From Monoplex corrugatus (taxonomy: Eukaryota > Mollusca > Gastropoda > Littorinimorpha > Ranellidae), in contig JAPXFY010000026.1 of NCBI GenBank assembly GCA_030674185.1, forward strand, positions 51,882,246 through 51,946,245: DNA of 64,000 nt, read 5' to 3'. Under the pieces are notes generated by a model. It was given only the letters and a program-made list of their open reading frames with translations, was not told the DNA's origin and did not search any database. Positions within the stretch are counted from its first letter, which is position 1; every line of letters begins with the position of its first letter. The position numbers and the translations under genes were made by a program. This document shows, in pieces, positions 47,606 through 57,573 of this stretch.

Positions 47606-48450
47606 TCTGCTTCAGCGCTTAGATTTGATTTTATCAAGATTTTGCGCTATATAAATATTGTAATTATTATTATTATAATTATTATTATTATTATTAGATC
47701 TGTATATGACCTGCTCCCCTCGAATGCAAACTTAGTGAAATGGGGGAAATCAGATGACCCAGCATGTCCGCTCTGTCAGAAGAAACAAACAGTGAAACAT
47801 GTCCTAAGCTCTTGCAAAGTAGCGCTAGCCCAAGGAAGGTATACATGGAGGCACAACCAAGTTCTGAAAGTGATCACAGACATGGTTAGCGAAAAAAACA
47901 TGACTCCAAACGCACCAATTGCTATGACAACGTTCTACAAAGCAGGAGGGAAACAGGTCTGGCCCGAAATTGCTATGACAACCAGCACATTGCCAAAGGG
48001 TCTTCTGGATGGAGCAGTCGACTGGGAGTGTACAGCAGACCTCCCAGAGTGGAGAAATTACCCAGATGTCATCAGCAAGACAGGCATGAGACCAGACATC
48101 GCTCTCCACTCTCACTCCTCGAAACAAGTGATTCTGATAGAACTCACTGTGCCATACGAAAGCAGAATGGAAGAAGCACATATCTACAAGACCGAAAAAT
48201 ACGCCGGTCTTGCCAGCACCCTGAAGAAAGCAGGTCTGCGGGTCAAAATCTTTGCCATAGAGGTCGGGGCAAGAGGGTTTGTGGGCACCTCCGCTTATGA
48301 TCTCATGAAACAACTCGCCATTTCTGGGAAGAAGAGGACTAGAGCCCTTAAAGCGATGGCAGAGGCAGCAGAAAGGAGCTCAAACTGGATCTGGGCAAGG
48401 AGGAACCAAAAGTGAACTTCATAAGGATTAAATCCCCTACAGATGATGTG

Positions 48451-48530
48451 TGCCCCGTTAGCACATTGGTAAAACCGCGTACCGCAGTTCTGAAGCGCAG
48501 AATCGCCCAGGTTCGCTCCCCGGCGTGGGA
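48451..48530 (+). other. tRNA-like segment in LINE 3' UTR, copy 2
   Basis: The A-box-like TTAGCACATTGG lies at 48458-48469 and the B-box-like GGTTCGCTCCC at 48510-48520. CCCCGTT (48453-48459) can pair with most of CGTGGG (48524-48529), and CCAGG with CCCGG around the T loop. The spacing is that of a tRNA, but the D and anticodon stems are poor, so it is a tRNA-derived or tRNA-mimicking structure, not a tRNA gene. Confidence 0.6.
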
Positions 48531-48694
48531 AAAAAAAAAAAATAGACAACAGCAGAAGGGCATCCAGGAGTCATGACCTGGATGTGGCCCGGCCCCCCGA
48601 GAGTGTAAGGAGTTCAGGGCCGAAACACTTGTCTAAAGGGGGTTACTTCTCTGAAGACCTGTTGTCTAGCTCTCCCTAGAGTTTCTTTCTACCT

Positions 48695-48850
48695 ACTACA
48701 TTGATTATGACACTGAATGAAGATTATGTATTATACTCTATTGATTACATACCTTGAATGAAGATTATGTACTGTATGAATTATACTATACAACTACATA
48801 CCTTGACTGAAGATTATGTATTAAATGAATTATACTATATTGATTACAGT
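48695..48850. repeat. About 50-bp satellite, continuation
   Basis: The same unit as 41020-42077 (GATTACATACCTTGAATGAAG...). It shows that the LINE pair at 42078-48694 was inserted into the array. Confidence 0.9.
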
Positions 48851-48887
48851 AACACAGCGCTTACATCCATTCAAGCATACAAGACTG

Positions 48888-48908
48888 CACACACACACAC
48901 ACACACAC

Positions 48909-48947
<39 letters not shown>

Positions 48948-49077
48948 TCACACCACATAAATAAAAACAGACATTAAATGAAATAATGAACAAATGAAAC
49001 ACACACACACACACACACACATTCACACCACATGCACATAAATAAAAACAGACGTTAAATGAAATAATGAACAAATG

Positions 49078-49118
<41 letters not shown>

Positions 49119-49121
49119 ACA

Positions 49122-49167
<46 letters not shown>

Positions 49168-49170
49168 ACA
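48888..49170. repeat. Cluster of (CA)n tracts with a duplicated spacer
   Basis: Three CA runs (48888-48951, 48998-49022, 49080-49170) are separated by two nearly identical spacers of about 50 bp (CATAAATAAAAACAGAC.TTA and AATGAAATAATGAACAAATG). The spacer plus CA tract has been duplicated as a unit. Confidence 0.9.
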
Positions 49171-49311
49171 CACCATGCACTACTGAGGTAGAAGAATGTT
49201 ACACAGACAGATACAGAAATTCACAATATACACAAATGACAATAACAAACACAGGAGTTGACACACTAACCGCAGACAAACATTTTTTGTTTTCACCACA
49301 TATTTTCTCAC

Positions 49312-49440
49312 CATCCAGACAAAGGGAGACCATGGCTGCTGCTGCTGCCTCAGCAACTTCTGCAGAACTGGCGTGGTTCTGCAGTGCCAGACACACTTCG
49401 CGGACTGCATTTTCATCCGCTGCTATTTTTGCATTACTCT
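49312..49440 (-). CDS. Armadillo-repeat protein gene exon
   Basis: The minus-strand exon of 129 bp has acceptor GTTGCAG| and donor GATG|GTGAGA, phase 1 on both sides, 43 residues. It contains AVREVCLALQNHASSAEVAE and AAAMVSLCLD, the amphipathic pattern of one armadillo repeat. It is collinear with the 44-residue exon at 40849 and the 43-residue exon at 50345. The alanine run comes from a GCA/GCC-rich stretch and is intact. Confidence 0.87.
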
Positions 49441-50280
49441 CTGCAACACCAACAACTTTTATCACACATGAAACTAAAACTCCATAAAACTGAACATCTT
49501 CTGCCCATTACTGTCATAATCTGTGGGTCTATTAACAGCATATCCTGCTTATATCAACTTGGATATACAAATGTTCTAAGGTCCACTATCTAATATACAC
49601 AAAAAAGTCAAGAACCAGAAAAACATGAAAATAGAACCAGAACACATCAAATATAAAGAAAAAAAAGTCACATGCAAATTTTCAGCCAGCTGGTTTTTGT
49701 CAAGTGTACTGCAAAACTAAACATTAGGGAAGTTGTCTACTGTTTTGTTCCACAAAGTGTTGTGCACATATTCTTTGTTGTCTTTCATACACACTTGACA
49801 AAGTCGAGTTGGCCGAAAATTTACACCCATCTTGTTTTTGTTAAACTGAAAACACATTCTGATCCTGTTTTTGTGTTTTTCTGGTTGCCATTCTCCTTGA
49901 GTGCTGGCAGCCATTCGGATTTAGAAAACAAAGAAAGTCATTTTCTGAACTCTTTGAACACGGAAACAGAACCAAGCTTAAAGGTAGCAGTATGTATATG
50001 TCTGTGTGAAAGCCAGCACTCACCTGAGATGGAAAAGCCCTGATGACAAAATTAGACAACAGCATCAAGCTTTAAAAATTAAATCAAGAAATCTGCATTT
50101 GCATGAAACTTCTTTCCTGACTTTGCCATTCAAAAATCATCAAAATATTTTACCAGCAAAGTAGTTAGAAGACCAAAAGGTATGCAGCATCCTCTGGACT
50201 GCAGGCAACATGTGTTATTATGTGCCTACGATTCAGCATTCTTTGATGACAATGCCACAGAAACCATAAAGAAAAGAAGT
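49441..50280 (-). other. Armadillo gene intron sequence
   Basis: No exon or known repeat was recognised in this A/T-rich intron. Confidence 0.5.
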
Positions 50281-50335
50281 ATCACACTTTTGACTCTCAC
50301 ACTCCCTCACCCTATTTACCAGCTTCCTGCCCTAG
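50281..50335. mobile_element. TTAA MITE half-copy
   Basis: It shows the left half of the family (CTTTTGACTCTCACACTCCC, then TCACCCTAT..ACCAGCTTCC). It ends in the central hairpin, only about 10 bp before the donor of exon 50345-50473. Confidence 0.6.
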
Positions 50336-50344
50336 GTAACTGAC

Positions 50345-50473
50345 CTCGGATGGTAAGTCCCCAGAGAGCGTTGCAGCAGGCAGCGGCCAGCTGAGCGTTG
50401 TTAGGATCGTTCCTCATAGCATCCAGCAAGTCCTGGATTGCTCCTAACTGACACAGTGCATCACTAGCATTGC
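50345..50473 (-). CDS. Armadillo-repeat protein gene exon
   Basis: The minus-strand exon of 129 bp has acceptor CCGCCAG| and donor CGAG|GTCAGT, phase 1 on both sides, 43 residues. The peptide GNASDALCQLGAIQDLLDAM followed by NDPNNAQLAAACCNALWGL is a textbook armadillo repeat: a G-A-I helix start and NxQLAAxxCxALW in the third helix. The sequence just upstream of the acceptor is a (TG)n tract instead of a normal polypyrimidine stretch, ending about 11 bases before the splice site. The preceding exon must end in phase 1, so exon 57175-57236 (phase 0 end as drawn) cannot be its direct neighbour. Confidence 0.88.
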
Positions 50474-50485
50474 CTGGCGGTCATA

Positions 50486-50640
50486 ACACACACACACACA
50501 CACACACACAACACACACACACACACACACACCACACACAACACACACACACAGACACAACACACACACAGACATACACACACACACAGACACACACCAA
50601 CACACAGACACACACACATACACACACACACACACACATG
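50486..50640. repeat. Interrupted (CA)n array abutting an exon
   Basis: A CA-rich array of about 150 bp with single-base and GACA interruptions. In the minus-strand transcript it is a UG-rich tract immediately before the acceptor of exon 50345-50473. Confidence 0.95.
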
Positions 50641-50743
50641 GTTGTTTTAATTAAGATTTTGAGAAATGAAACATGGAATACTCCTACAAGATAAAATGTG
50701 TCACTTCTATTGTCTGATGGTCTCACACAGATATGCACGCATG

Positions 50744-50837
50744 CACGCACACACACACACATACACAGAGAAAGATACACACATACATATAAACATTACA
50801 CACACATACAAACATAACATACACACACATACGAACA

Positions 50838-50921
<84 letters not shown>
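50744..50921. repeat. (CA)n microsatellite
   Basis: An interrupted part (50744-50840) followed by about 80 bp of pure CA. In the minus-strand transcript it starts about 15 bases after the donor of the candidate exon 50936-50988. Confidence 0.95.
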
Positions 50922-50924
<3 letters not shown>

Positions 50925-50935
50925 GTGAGACTCAC

Positions 50936-50988
50936 TCTGACAAAGGGGTCATCAAGTTTGATTTGGCCAACAGGGAATTTTGGTATCA
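50936..50988 (-). CDS. Candidate exon of the armadillo gene, uncertain
   Basis: The minus-strand segment of 53 bp lies between a CGTCCTTAG| acceptor and a strong AGA|GTGAGT donor. Its only open frame, entered after one base, reads IPKFPVGQIKLDDPFVR. The composition looks protein-like and the splice sites are good. It would end in phase 0, while the next exon (50345-50473) needs phase 1. Either another exon lies between, or this is not used. I have no homologue in mind. Confidence 0.35.
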
Positions 50989-51239
50989 CTAAGGACGACA
51001 GTGTCTTTAAAATCTAATTTGGTTGTTTGGCCATGTTGACGTCACTAAAGACTGCAGTAGTTTTTCAGCATCAATGAGCTGGTTGGTTCTTTCGACAGAG
51101 CCATGTACTCTAAGATCTCATGTCTCAAGTTCAATTCCAGCCCTCACCTGTCTCACCTGTCGGCATCACCGGGTTCAATCTTGGCCGGTGCACTCTGTGA
51201 CACAGCCGCTCTCCTCCAAATGGCTCTGTCTTGACTTTT

Positions 51240-52480
51240 GTGGACAGTTTTTTGAATATTTATGCCACTGATGTTGGTTATGTTCTTTATGTATGAGATT
51301 GGAGGTCTGCCTTTCTTCCTTTCTGCCTCTGTTTTTCCTTGAAAAATGTTGCCATGAGGTCTGTGTTTTTGCTATGTGACACATGGCCAATGTATTTTAG
51401 TCTTCTCTTGTTGATGTTTGCTATCAAGTTCTTCCAGGACACTCTCATCAGTTCTTCTATCTGTCCATTTGACACATAGTAGTGTCCAATAAAACCACAT
51501 CTCTGCTGCCTCAATTCTTTTGCAATCAGCTTTTCTGAGAGTCCAGACTTCTCAGTCATAAATCATGATTGGCCAGATGAAACATTTTAAAAGTTTAATT
51601 TTCAGGCCATTTGGTATGCTTCTCTTTCCAGATGTTGCGTTGGACCATTTTTTTTGCTTTGCCATTCCAATTCTTATTTTGATGTCTTACTCTTACTGTT
51701 GCTTAGAGTCCAGCCGATTGCGTAGAGCCATATCAGGGCCATAACCGTTTCAATACACACGCAGCACTTCAACAGGAAAAAAAATGAACAGAAATTAAGT
51801 ACACATATCATGCATTCATGCACATAATCTAAGGAGTTGTCCCTGGCACTGACCATTCTGTCCTATTTATCACACAGGCGATTTAAAAACCATACCTGAA
51901 TACATTGTCCATGGTCAGCCATGACCGAGGGAGGCCTACTGACTGACTGACCTGAATACAAATTTAAACATAACTAAGGACACTAAAACGCATACAAAAA
52001 TAGGCCTAAATTACCTAAAACTGCTTCCGCATATTTCATTTCATTTTGATGTCTTTACAGCAGGTTTCGCCACCAGTCTTTACTGAATCAAGATTTTTAA
52101 AATCTTTAACATTTTCTAAAGTTATTAGTTAAGATGTCTTGATTGTTTTCAGTGTCTTTGCCTTTAATGTGTAGCACTTTTGCTTTCTTGGCGTTCAAGT
52201 TTAGGCCAGGCTTTTTGCCTGCTGCATCCACCATGTACAAAATTGTTTTCATCCGCAGTATCATCAGTATAGGGCAGGTGTGTAAGCCTATCTTTATACC
52301 CACCTCTTCTATATCAGCATCTCTCATGAATTTTCCCATATGGATGTTAAAGAGATAGGGTGAAAGGATACAACCTTGTCTAACTCCCCTGTGGATGTTG
52401 AAAAACTCACAACCCACAACATGAACAACTGGCCTGTTCACTGATAATCTTAATGCTTCACCCATTCTGGTAGTGTCAGC
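51240..52480 (-). mobile_element. Degenerate RTE-like LINE, interrupted by repeat B
   Basis: On the minus strand 52465 downwards encodes reverse-transcriptase motif B (GVRQGCILSPYLFNIHM) and the following NLNAKKAKVLHIKG segment. After a repeat B insertion (51695-52040) it continues as the C-terminal region (RCGFIGHYYVSNGQIEELMR, then NINKRRLKYIGHVSH) around 51559-51290. RTE-type proteins have this order. Frameshifts and the insertion make it inactive. Confidence 0.75.
51695..52040. mobile_element. Dispersed repeat B, copy 2 (partial)
   Basis: It shares AGAGCCATATCAGGGCCATA, CTCTGTCC-like and CATAACTAAGGACACTAAAA landmarks with the copies at 34310, 54762 and 59360. It lies inside a minus-strand LINE. 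Confidence 0.75.
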
Positions 52481-52979
52481 TTAGTGTTTCCTAGGTCCCT
52501 TCTCTCCCCTATCTTCCTGATTTCAAGATCATGCCAGCAAGTAGGGTTCTGTATAAGTTCAGAAGTCACCTAAGAACTGCTGGTAGTGTTAAATAGAACA
52601 TGTATGGAACACTGTAAGTGTGATGAATCCCTTCGGAATAAACTCCAAACAGTCTGAAAGTAATGAATCTCTTTGCTGTTTGAAGCAAAATTTACAGCGG
52701 TTACTCTTTTCCAGCATGATTCAGAACTATTTCTGGTGTAAATGGACTCTATGCAGAGAATGGGTTTTAGTGGTGATGTAGACAACGTGGTACTAGTCTA
52801 ATATACCAAGACAAACAAAACAAAAAAATCATCAAAAAGATGATCAAACAAGAAGAAAAAAAAAAAAAAAGAAAAGAAAAGACAGGATGGGAACAGACAG
52901 TCCCATGACTCACTGTTTGCTGAGAAGGCCAGGATGGTGCCAGCCACTGCTTGCTGGACATCTGAGCTCCCTTTGTGCT
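52481..52979 (-). other. Armadillo gene intron sequence
   Basis: Nothing was recognised beyond an A-rich run at 52855-52880. Confidence 0.5.
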
Positions 52980-54045
52980 CCTGTCAGTATAAAATACATT
53001 TGGATTACATCAAATTTTGCTGTTAGTATAAAATATGCTTGGATTACACAAAGTTTTGTGTTAGTATAAAATACGTCTGGATTACACTAAATTTTACAGC
53101 TATGGCATGGAGATCAGTGCCGAAAAGACAAAGTTGATGACAAACAGCACAAAACCAATAGAAAAGAAGATTACAGTCAGCGGGAGTGAGCTGGAAACCG
53201 TGGCTCAGTTCAAATATCTCGGAGCCATTATCAGTGAACAGGGATCGAAAACTGAAGTTCTTGCAAGAGCAGCACAGACAACAGCAGCACTAGCCAAGCT
53301 GAAGCCCATCTGGAGGGACAAAAACATCGCCCTCACTTCCAAACTGAAGCTAATGCACGCATTGGTCCTGTCAATCTTTCTCTACGCGTGCGAGTCATGG
53401 ACACTAACAGCAGAACTGCAAAAGAAGATCCTGGCAGTAGAAATGAGATGCTTTAGAAGAGTGCTTGGCATCTCATACAAAGACCACATTACCAATGAGG
53501 AAGTGCGAAGAACAATTTCACAGCATGTCAAAAACTATGAAAACCTTCTGACAACAGTAAGAAAAAGGAAACTTCGGTGGTATGGTCACGTGACAAGAAC
53601 TAACGGACTATCAAAAACAATACTCCAAGGAACAGTTCAGGGAGGAAGAAAAAGAGCAGACAGAGAAAAAAGTGGATGGACAATATTGACGAATGGACAG
53701 GAAAAAGCTTTGCCATGACCCAGACCCTTGCTCATGACAGACAGAGGTGGAGACAGACGGTGCGATGTTCATCCATGTGGAGCCCCACGACCCTGGATAG
53801 GGTTAAGGGACAGGAAGAAGGAAGAAGAAGAAGAATGCTTGGATTACACAAAGTTTTGTGTTAGTATAAAATACGTCTGGATTACACTAAATTTTGTGTT
53901 AGTGTAAAATACCTTGGATTACACTAAATTTTGTGTTAGTGTAAAATACGCTTGTATTACACTAAATTTAACTGTAAGTATAAACTATGCTTGCATTACG
54001 CTAAATTTTCCTGTTAGTATGAAATACGCTTGCATTACACACATT
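52980..54045. repeat. About 45-bp satellite split by a LINE
   Basis: The unit is GCTTGGATTACACAAAGTTT followed by TGTGTTAGTATAAAATACG. It occupies 52980-53095 and 53835-54045. A 61-bp stretch is identical at 53035-53095 and 53835-53895, directly flanking the LINE between them. Confidence 0.9.
53096..53834 (+). mobile_element. LINE ORF2 C-terminal fragment
   Basis: The open stretch starting near 53107 encodes AEKTKLMTNSTKPIEKK, QFKYLGAIISEQGSK, LSIFLYACESWTLTAEL, MRCFRRVLGISYKDHITNEE and RKLRWYGHVTRTNGLSK, the standard end of RTE/jockey-like proteins. A frameshift near 53680 moves the conserved MDNIDEWTGKSFA segment into another frame. A (GAA)n tail ends it at 53834. It is the same lineage as 55297-56870. 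Confidence 0.85.
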
Positions 54046-54761
54046 TCTTAGAATTAAAGTAATGCATTAACAGCACTGTGAATCAATGATTCTGACATTT
54101 CAGTTAACAAAACTTGATCCCATGTTACTTCTTTAAAATGCTTTTCAAGATAGTTTTTTTTGTATAAACATCTTTGGTAAAAACAAATGTAGCATTTTGC
54201 AGTAAAACAAACTGTGAAACAGTCTGAATTGTTCATTGCAAATACATGTGTGTGCATATGTGCATATGTATGTGTGTGTGTGTGTCTGTGTGTGTGTCTG
54301 TGTGTGTATCTGTGAGAATATGTCTGCATTTATGAGAGATAGACAGACACACTGACAGACAGACACACTGACAGACACAGAGACAGACAGAGAGAATATC
54401 TTTCCACATGAAACGCATGCTGCTTTCCATTTGAACAGGCGCAGTACAGCCTAGAACACTTTTTTGTTGTTGTCTTTTTATGTATGCAAATATTTTTGGT
54501 TCCTATCAGAGTGGCTTTTCTATGGAACTATGCCAGGAAAATTTCTCTGTTGATAAAGGTTCTTTTATGCATGCTAAGTACATGGTGTTTACTGTCTCCT
54601 GTCTCATCCAAAAGACTAGCACTCATGCCACTACTCACAGTATAACAAAAGAGGAGAAAATCCCTATCTAACCAGGATTCAAACTCCACACCTTGTGGCA
54701 TCTCTTGTTTACCAGGTGAACACTATCCACAGGGTCACTGTTCAGTGTTCTATATTGGGGC
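54046..54761 (-). other. Armadillo gene intron sequence
   Basis: It holds a short GT/GACA-rich tract (54245-54395). A minus-strand open stretch near 54060-54150 (DQVLLTEMSESLIHSA) has no clear splice sites and is not called. Confidence 0.45.
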
Positions 54762-55295
54762 TGTTACTGTTATTGTTGTTTAAAGCCTAGCCAACTGCAC
54801 TGAGCCATATCAGGGCTATAACCATTTCAAAACACACAATACTTCAACATGAAAAAAGAAAAAGAGAATTAAGTACACCTATCAATGCATTCTTGCACAT
54901 AATCAAAGGACATACCCCTGGCGTTGACCACTCTGTCCAATTTATTGCGTATGGGATTTAAAAAAACACACCTGAATACAAATTTAAGCATACCTTAGGA
55001 CACCAAGGCATACATAAAAATGGGCATAAATTACCTAAAAATGCTTCTGCATATCTCACCTCCCTAGAGCCAAAAATGCACTTAATACATGTATCCAATC
55101 ATCAATCCTAAGATAAAGTATGTAAGACTTTATCAAACACATACAGATGAATGGACCAGCAATGCAGAAAATGATAGGTAGAAATGACAAAAAAGCAAAG
55201 GAACAAAGAGAGTGACAGAAGCACAGAATTTCCAGAAGGTGGGGAGACTATTCATACAGAAAGAGTCCACAATCTCCCCACAGGGGGTGGCCATA
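54762..55295. mobile_element. Dispersed repeat B, copy 3
   Basis: Almost the whole repeat, from the TTATTGTTGTTTAAAGCC start to the CTCCCCACAGGGGG end. It directly abuts the LINE fragment at 55297. Confidence 0.8.
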
Positions 55296-55296
55296 A

Positions 55297-56870
55297 GTGT
55301 GTCATGCGCAAGCATCTGATACAAAACATGAGATGAGATCCAAAACAAGTGTGACTGCCCGTGTTCAAGCAAGATGTTTTCGCAAGATCCTTGGCAAAGA
55401 CCACATTACCAACATGGGGGTCCAGACCAGAGTAAGACAAGCCATTGGACCATATAAAGACCTGTTGTCCACAGTGAAAAGAAGGAAAATGAATGGTATG
55501 GCCACGTATCAAGATCAACAGGACTTGCCAAAACCATTCTACAAAGAACAGTGCGAGGAGGCAAAAGGAGAGGAAGACAGACAAAGAGATGGGAGGACAA
55601 CATCAGTGAATGGACTGGCCTCACACTGGAGGACAACATCAGTGAATGGACTGGCCTCACACTGGAGGACAACATCAGTGAATGGACTGGCCTCACACTG
55701 GAGGACAACATCAGTGAATGGACTGGCCTCACACTGGAGGACAACATCAGTGAATGGACTGGCCTCACACTGGAGGACAACATCAGTGAATGGACTGGCC
55801 TCACACTGGAGGACAACATCAGTGAATGGACTGGCCTCACACTGGAGGACAACATCAGTGAATGGACTGGCCTCACACTGGAGGACAACATCAGTGAATG
55901 GACTGGCCTCACACTGGAGGACAACATCAGTGAATGGACTGGCCTCACACTGGAGGACAACATCAGTGAATGGACTGGCCTCACACTGGAGGACAACATC
56001 AGTGAATGGACTGGCCTCACACTGGAGGACAACATCAGTGAATGGACTGGCCTCACACTGGAGGACAACATCAGTGAATGGACTGGCCTCACACTGGAGG
56101 ACATCAGTGAATGAACTGGCCTCACACTGGAGGACAACATCAGTGAATGGACTGGCCTCACACTGGAGGACAACATCAGTGAATGGACTGGCCTCACAAT
56201 GGAGGACAACATCAGTGAATGGACTGGCCTCACACTGGAGGACAACATCAGTGAATGGACTGGCCTCACACTGGAGGACAACATCAGTGAATGGACTGGC
56301 CTCACACTGGAGGACAACATCAGTGAATGGACTGGCCTCACACTGGAGGACAACATCAGTGAATGGACTGGCCTCACACTGGAGGACAACATCAGTGAAT
56401 GGACTGGCCTCACACTGGAGGACAACATCAGTGAATGGACTGGCCTCACACTGGAGGACAACATCAGTGAATGGACTGGCCTCACAATGGAGGACAACAT
56501 CAGTGAATGGACTGGCCTCACACTGGAGGACAACATCAGTGAATGGACTGGCCTCACACTGGAGGACAACATCAGTGAATGGACTGGCCTCACACTGGAG
56601 GACAACATCAGTGAATGAACTGGCCTCATACTGGAGGACAACATTAGTGAATGGACTGGCCTCACACTGGAGGACAACATCAGTGAATGGACTGGCCTCA
56701 CACTGGAGGACAACATCAGTGAATGAACTGGCCTCACACTGGAGGACAACATCAGTGAATGGACTGGCCTCACACTGGAGGACAACATCAGTGAATGAAC
56801 TGGCCTCACACTGGAGGACAACATCAGTGAATGAACTGGCCTCACACTCAGCAACTGCCTAAGAGCGTCT
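55297..56870 (+). mobile_element. LINE C-terminal fragment with internally amplified coding repeat
   Basis: The frame reads RVQARCFRKILGKDHITNMG, then RQAIGPYKDLLSTVKRRK, matching the LINE at 53096 (MRCFRRVLG...KDHITNEE). It then shifts to GGKRRGRQTKRWEDNISEWT. That last motif, normally present once, is amplified about 35-fold (see 55596-56850). The fragment resumes afterwards with the LINE-like end (SATA.ERLRTGRNGGS-type, degenerate). It is inactive. Confidence 0.85.
55596..56850 (+). repeat. 36-bp coding minisatellite derived from LINE ORF2
   Basis: The unit GAGGACAACATCAGTGAATG followed by GACTGGCCTCACACTG is 36 bp, about 35 units, nearly identical. In one frame it reads EDNISEWTGLTL, the LINE tail motif. 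Because 36 is a multiple of three, other frames on both strands also stay open, so long repetitive open frames appear without being genes. Variants include ACAATG for ACACTG, and TGAATGAAC, which introduces a stop. One unit near 56100 is 3 bp short. Confidence 0.97.
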
Positions 56871-57174
56871 AAGAACAGGGAGGAATGGAGGAAGTTATTT
56901 GCAAAGTCTTCTGTGGCGTCCCAACGGTCTTCAAGACTCTGGGATAGGTGAAGGTGGGGGTGAAGGAATGTTTCCTATGTCTAGTGCACTACACTGCGGT
57001 CACTGCGTTTCTTCGACTCTTGATACTGTGATGTGTGGTCTGGACTGCCCCTTTATCTACCACCTAGCTACAATGGGGAAGAATGTGGACTTATTACATT
57101 GTCATGAACAGACATTTATCACTGGTGCTGCTAAACAGCAAGAACAAGAACAGACAAAGACATACACCATGTAC
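56871..57174 (-). other. Unassigned sequence
   Basis: About 300 bp. The plus-strand open stretch (from 56899) shows no recognisable domain. Probably a LINE 3' end and intron. Confidence 0.4.
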
Positions 57175-57236
57175 CTTCATAATCTTTCCAAAGACAGCCA
57201 ACACTTCCGGAGTGAACAGAACGTCATTGGCATCCG
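57175..57236 (-). CDS. Armadillo-repeat protein gene, upstream exon
   Basis: The minus-strand segment of 62 bp has acceptor TTTTCAG| and donor ATGAAG|GTACAT. It starts in phase 1 and ends in phase 0 as drawn. It encodes DANDVLFTPEVLAVFGKIMK, a helix-like peptide. A donor seven bases further (G|GTGTAT) would end it in phase 1 and fit the next exon at 50345. The choice cannot be made from sequence. Its membership of the armadillo gene rests on strand, phase and location. Confidence 0.6.
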
Positions 57237-57516
57237 CTGAAAACGCAAACGTAACCTGTCAGTTTCAGATCCTTTAAACAAAGTAATACAGATGAATAGA
57301 CTTCATATACATTCTATGCTTGCGTGTATACAATAACTATACCTGCTTGTGCACAGACAACATGCATACACACATGTACAACAAAATCAAACACTAAAAC
57401 GACTTTGTAACTGTGCCTCTGTTTTTGTTTTGCTTTTTTCATATTTTGTTACTGTAATTTTGTTGTTTTGTTGTAATCATTATGTATACATACAGCACCC
57501 ACATATGTGTATGCAT

Positions 57517-57573
<57 letters not shown>

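Larger units (their letters stand above)
45481..47696 (+). mobile_element. CR1/L2-like LINE nested in the RLE-class LINE
   Basis: It is 5' truncated. The ORF shows a frameshift near 45800, then NYRPISNLSFLSKLLEKVV, motif A LLDLSAAFDTIDH, motif B CGVPQGSVLGPVLF and motif C FYADDTQL. A 185-bp MITE interrupts the ORF at 46390-46574. Beyond it are NWMTHNKLQLNDDKTE, SRIDCCNSLLSGLP, LQRIQNNAVRLVL, LHWLPVSKRIQYK and the terminal GPLSWNKLPLSVRQ, stopping at about 47329. The 3' UTR has a (GT)n tract and ends AAGATTTTGCGCTATATAAA followed by (ATT)n, the short-repeat tail usual for CR1/L2/Rex elements. The host LINE resumes with AGATCTGTATATGACC. Comparison with the related copy at 31006-31090 shows the host is otherwise continuous there. 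Confidence 0.9.
42739..48694 (+). mobile_element. RLE-class (R2/NeSL/Hero-like) LINE, near full length, inactive
   Basis: In order it carries a 5' UTR and an N-terminal C2H2 zinc finger around 42990-43060 (CxC...HRTKMGC pattern, split by a frameshift). A lysine-rich linker follows, with a TAA at about 43247. The reverse transcriptase spans about 43850-44670, with APGPNGIPYLLYK, FRPISLLNVEGK, motif A WLDLANAYGS, motif B IAMGCAISP and motif C FMDD. A thumb/linker runs to about 45465. After a nested CR1-like insertion, it has the zinc-knuckle CPLC...HVLSSC and a restriction-like endonuclease region (RPDIAL ... ELTVPYE), ending at 48415. R2-type elements use this endonuclease at the protein C-terminus and often choose specific targets. 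At least three frameshifts and two stops make this copy inactive. The clade within RLE elements is not resolved. Confidence 0.88.

Noticed and set aside
54054..54329. Minus-strand exon with KEVTWDQVLLTEMSE
   Set aside because: No convincing acceptor and donor pair or matching phase. The open stretch is short and the rest is a CA-rich tract.
55297..56862. Very long open frames (about 521 residues plus strand, 482 minus strand) as repetitive protein genes
   Set aside because: They arise because a 36-bp unit keeps all frames open. The parent sequence is a LINE tail and neither frame has other support.
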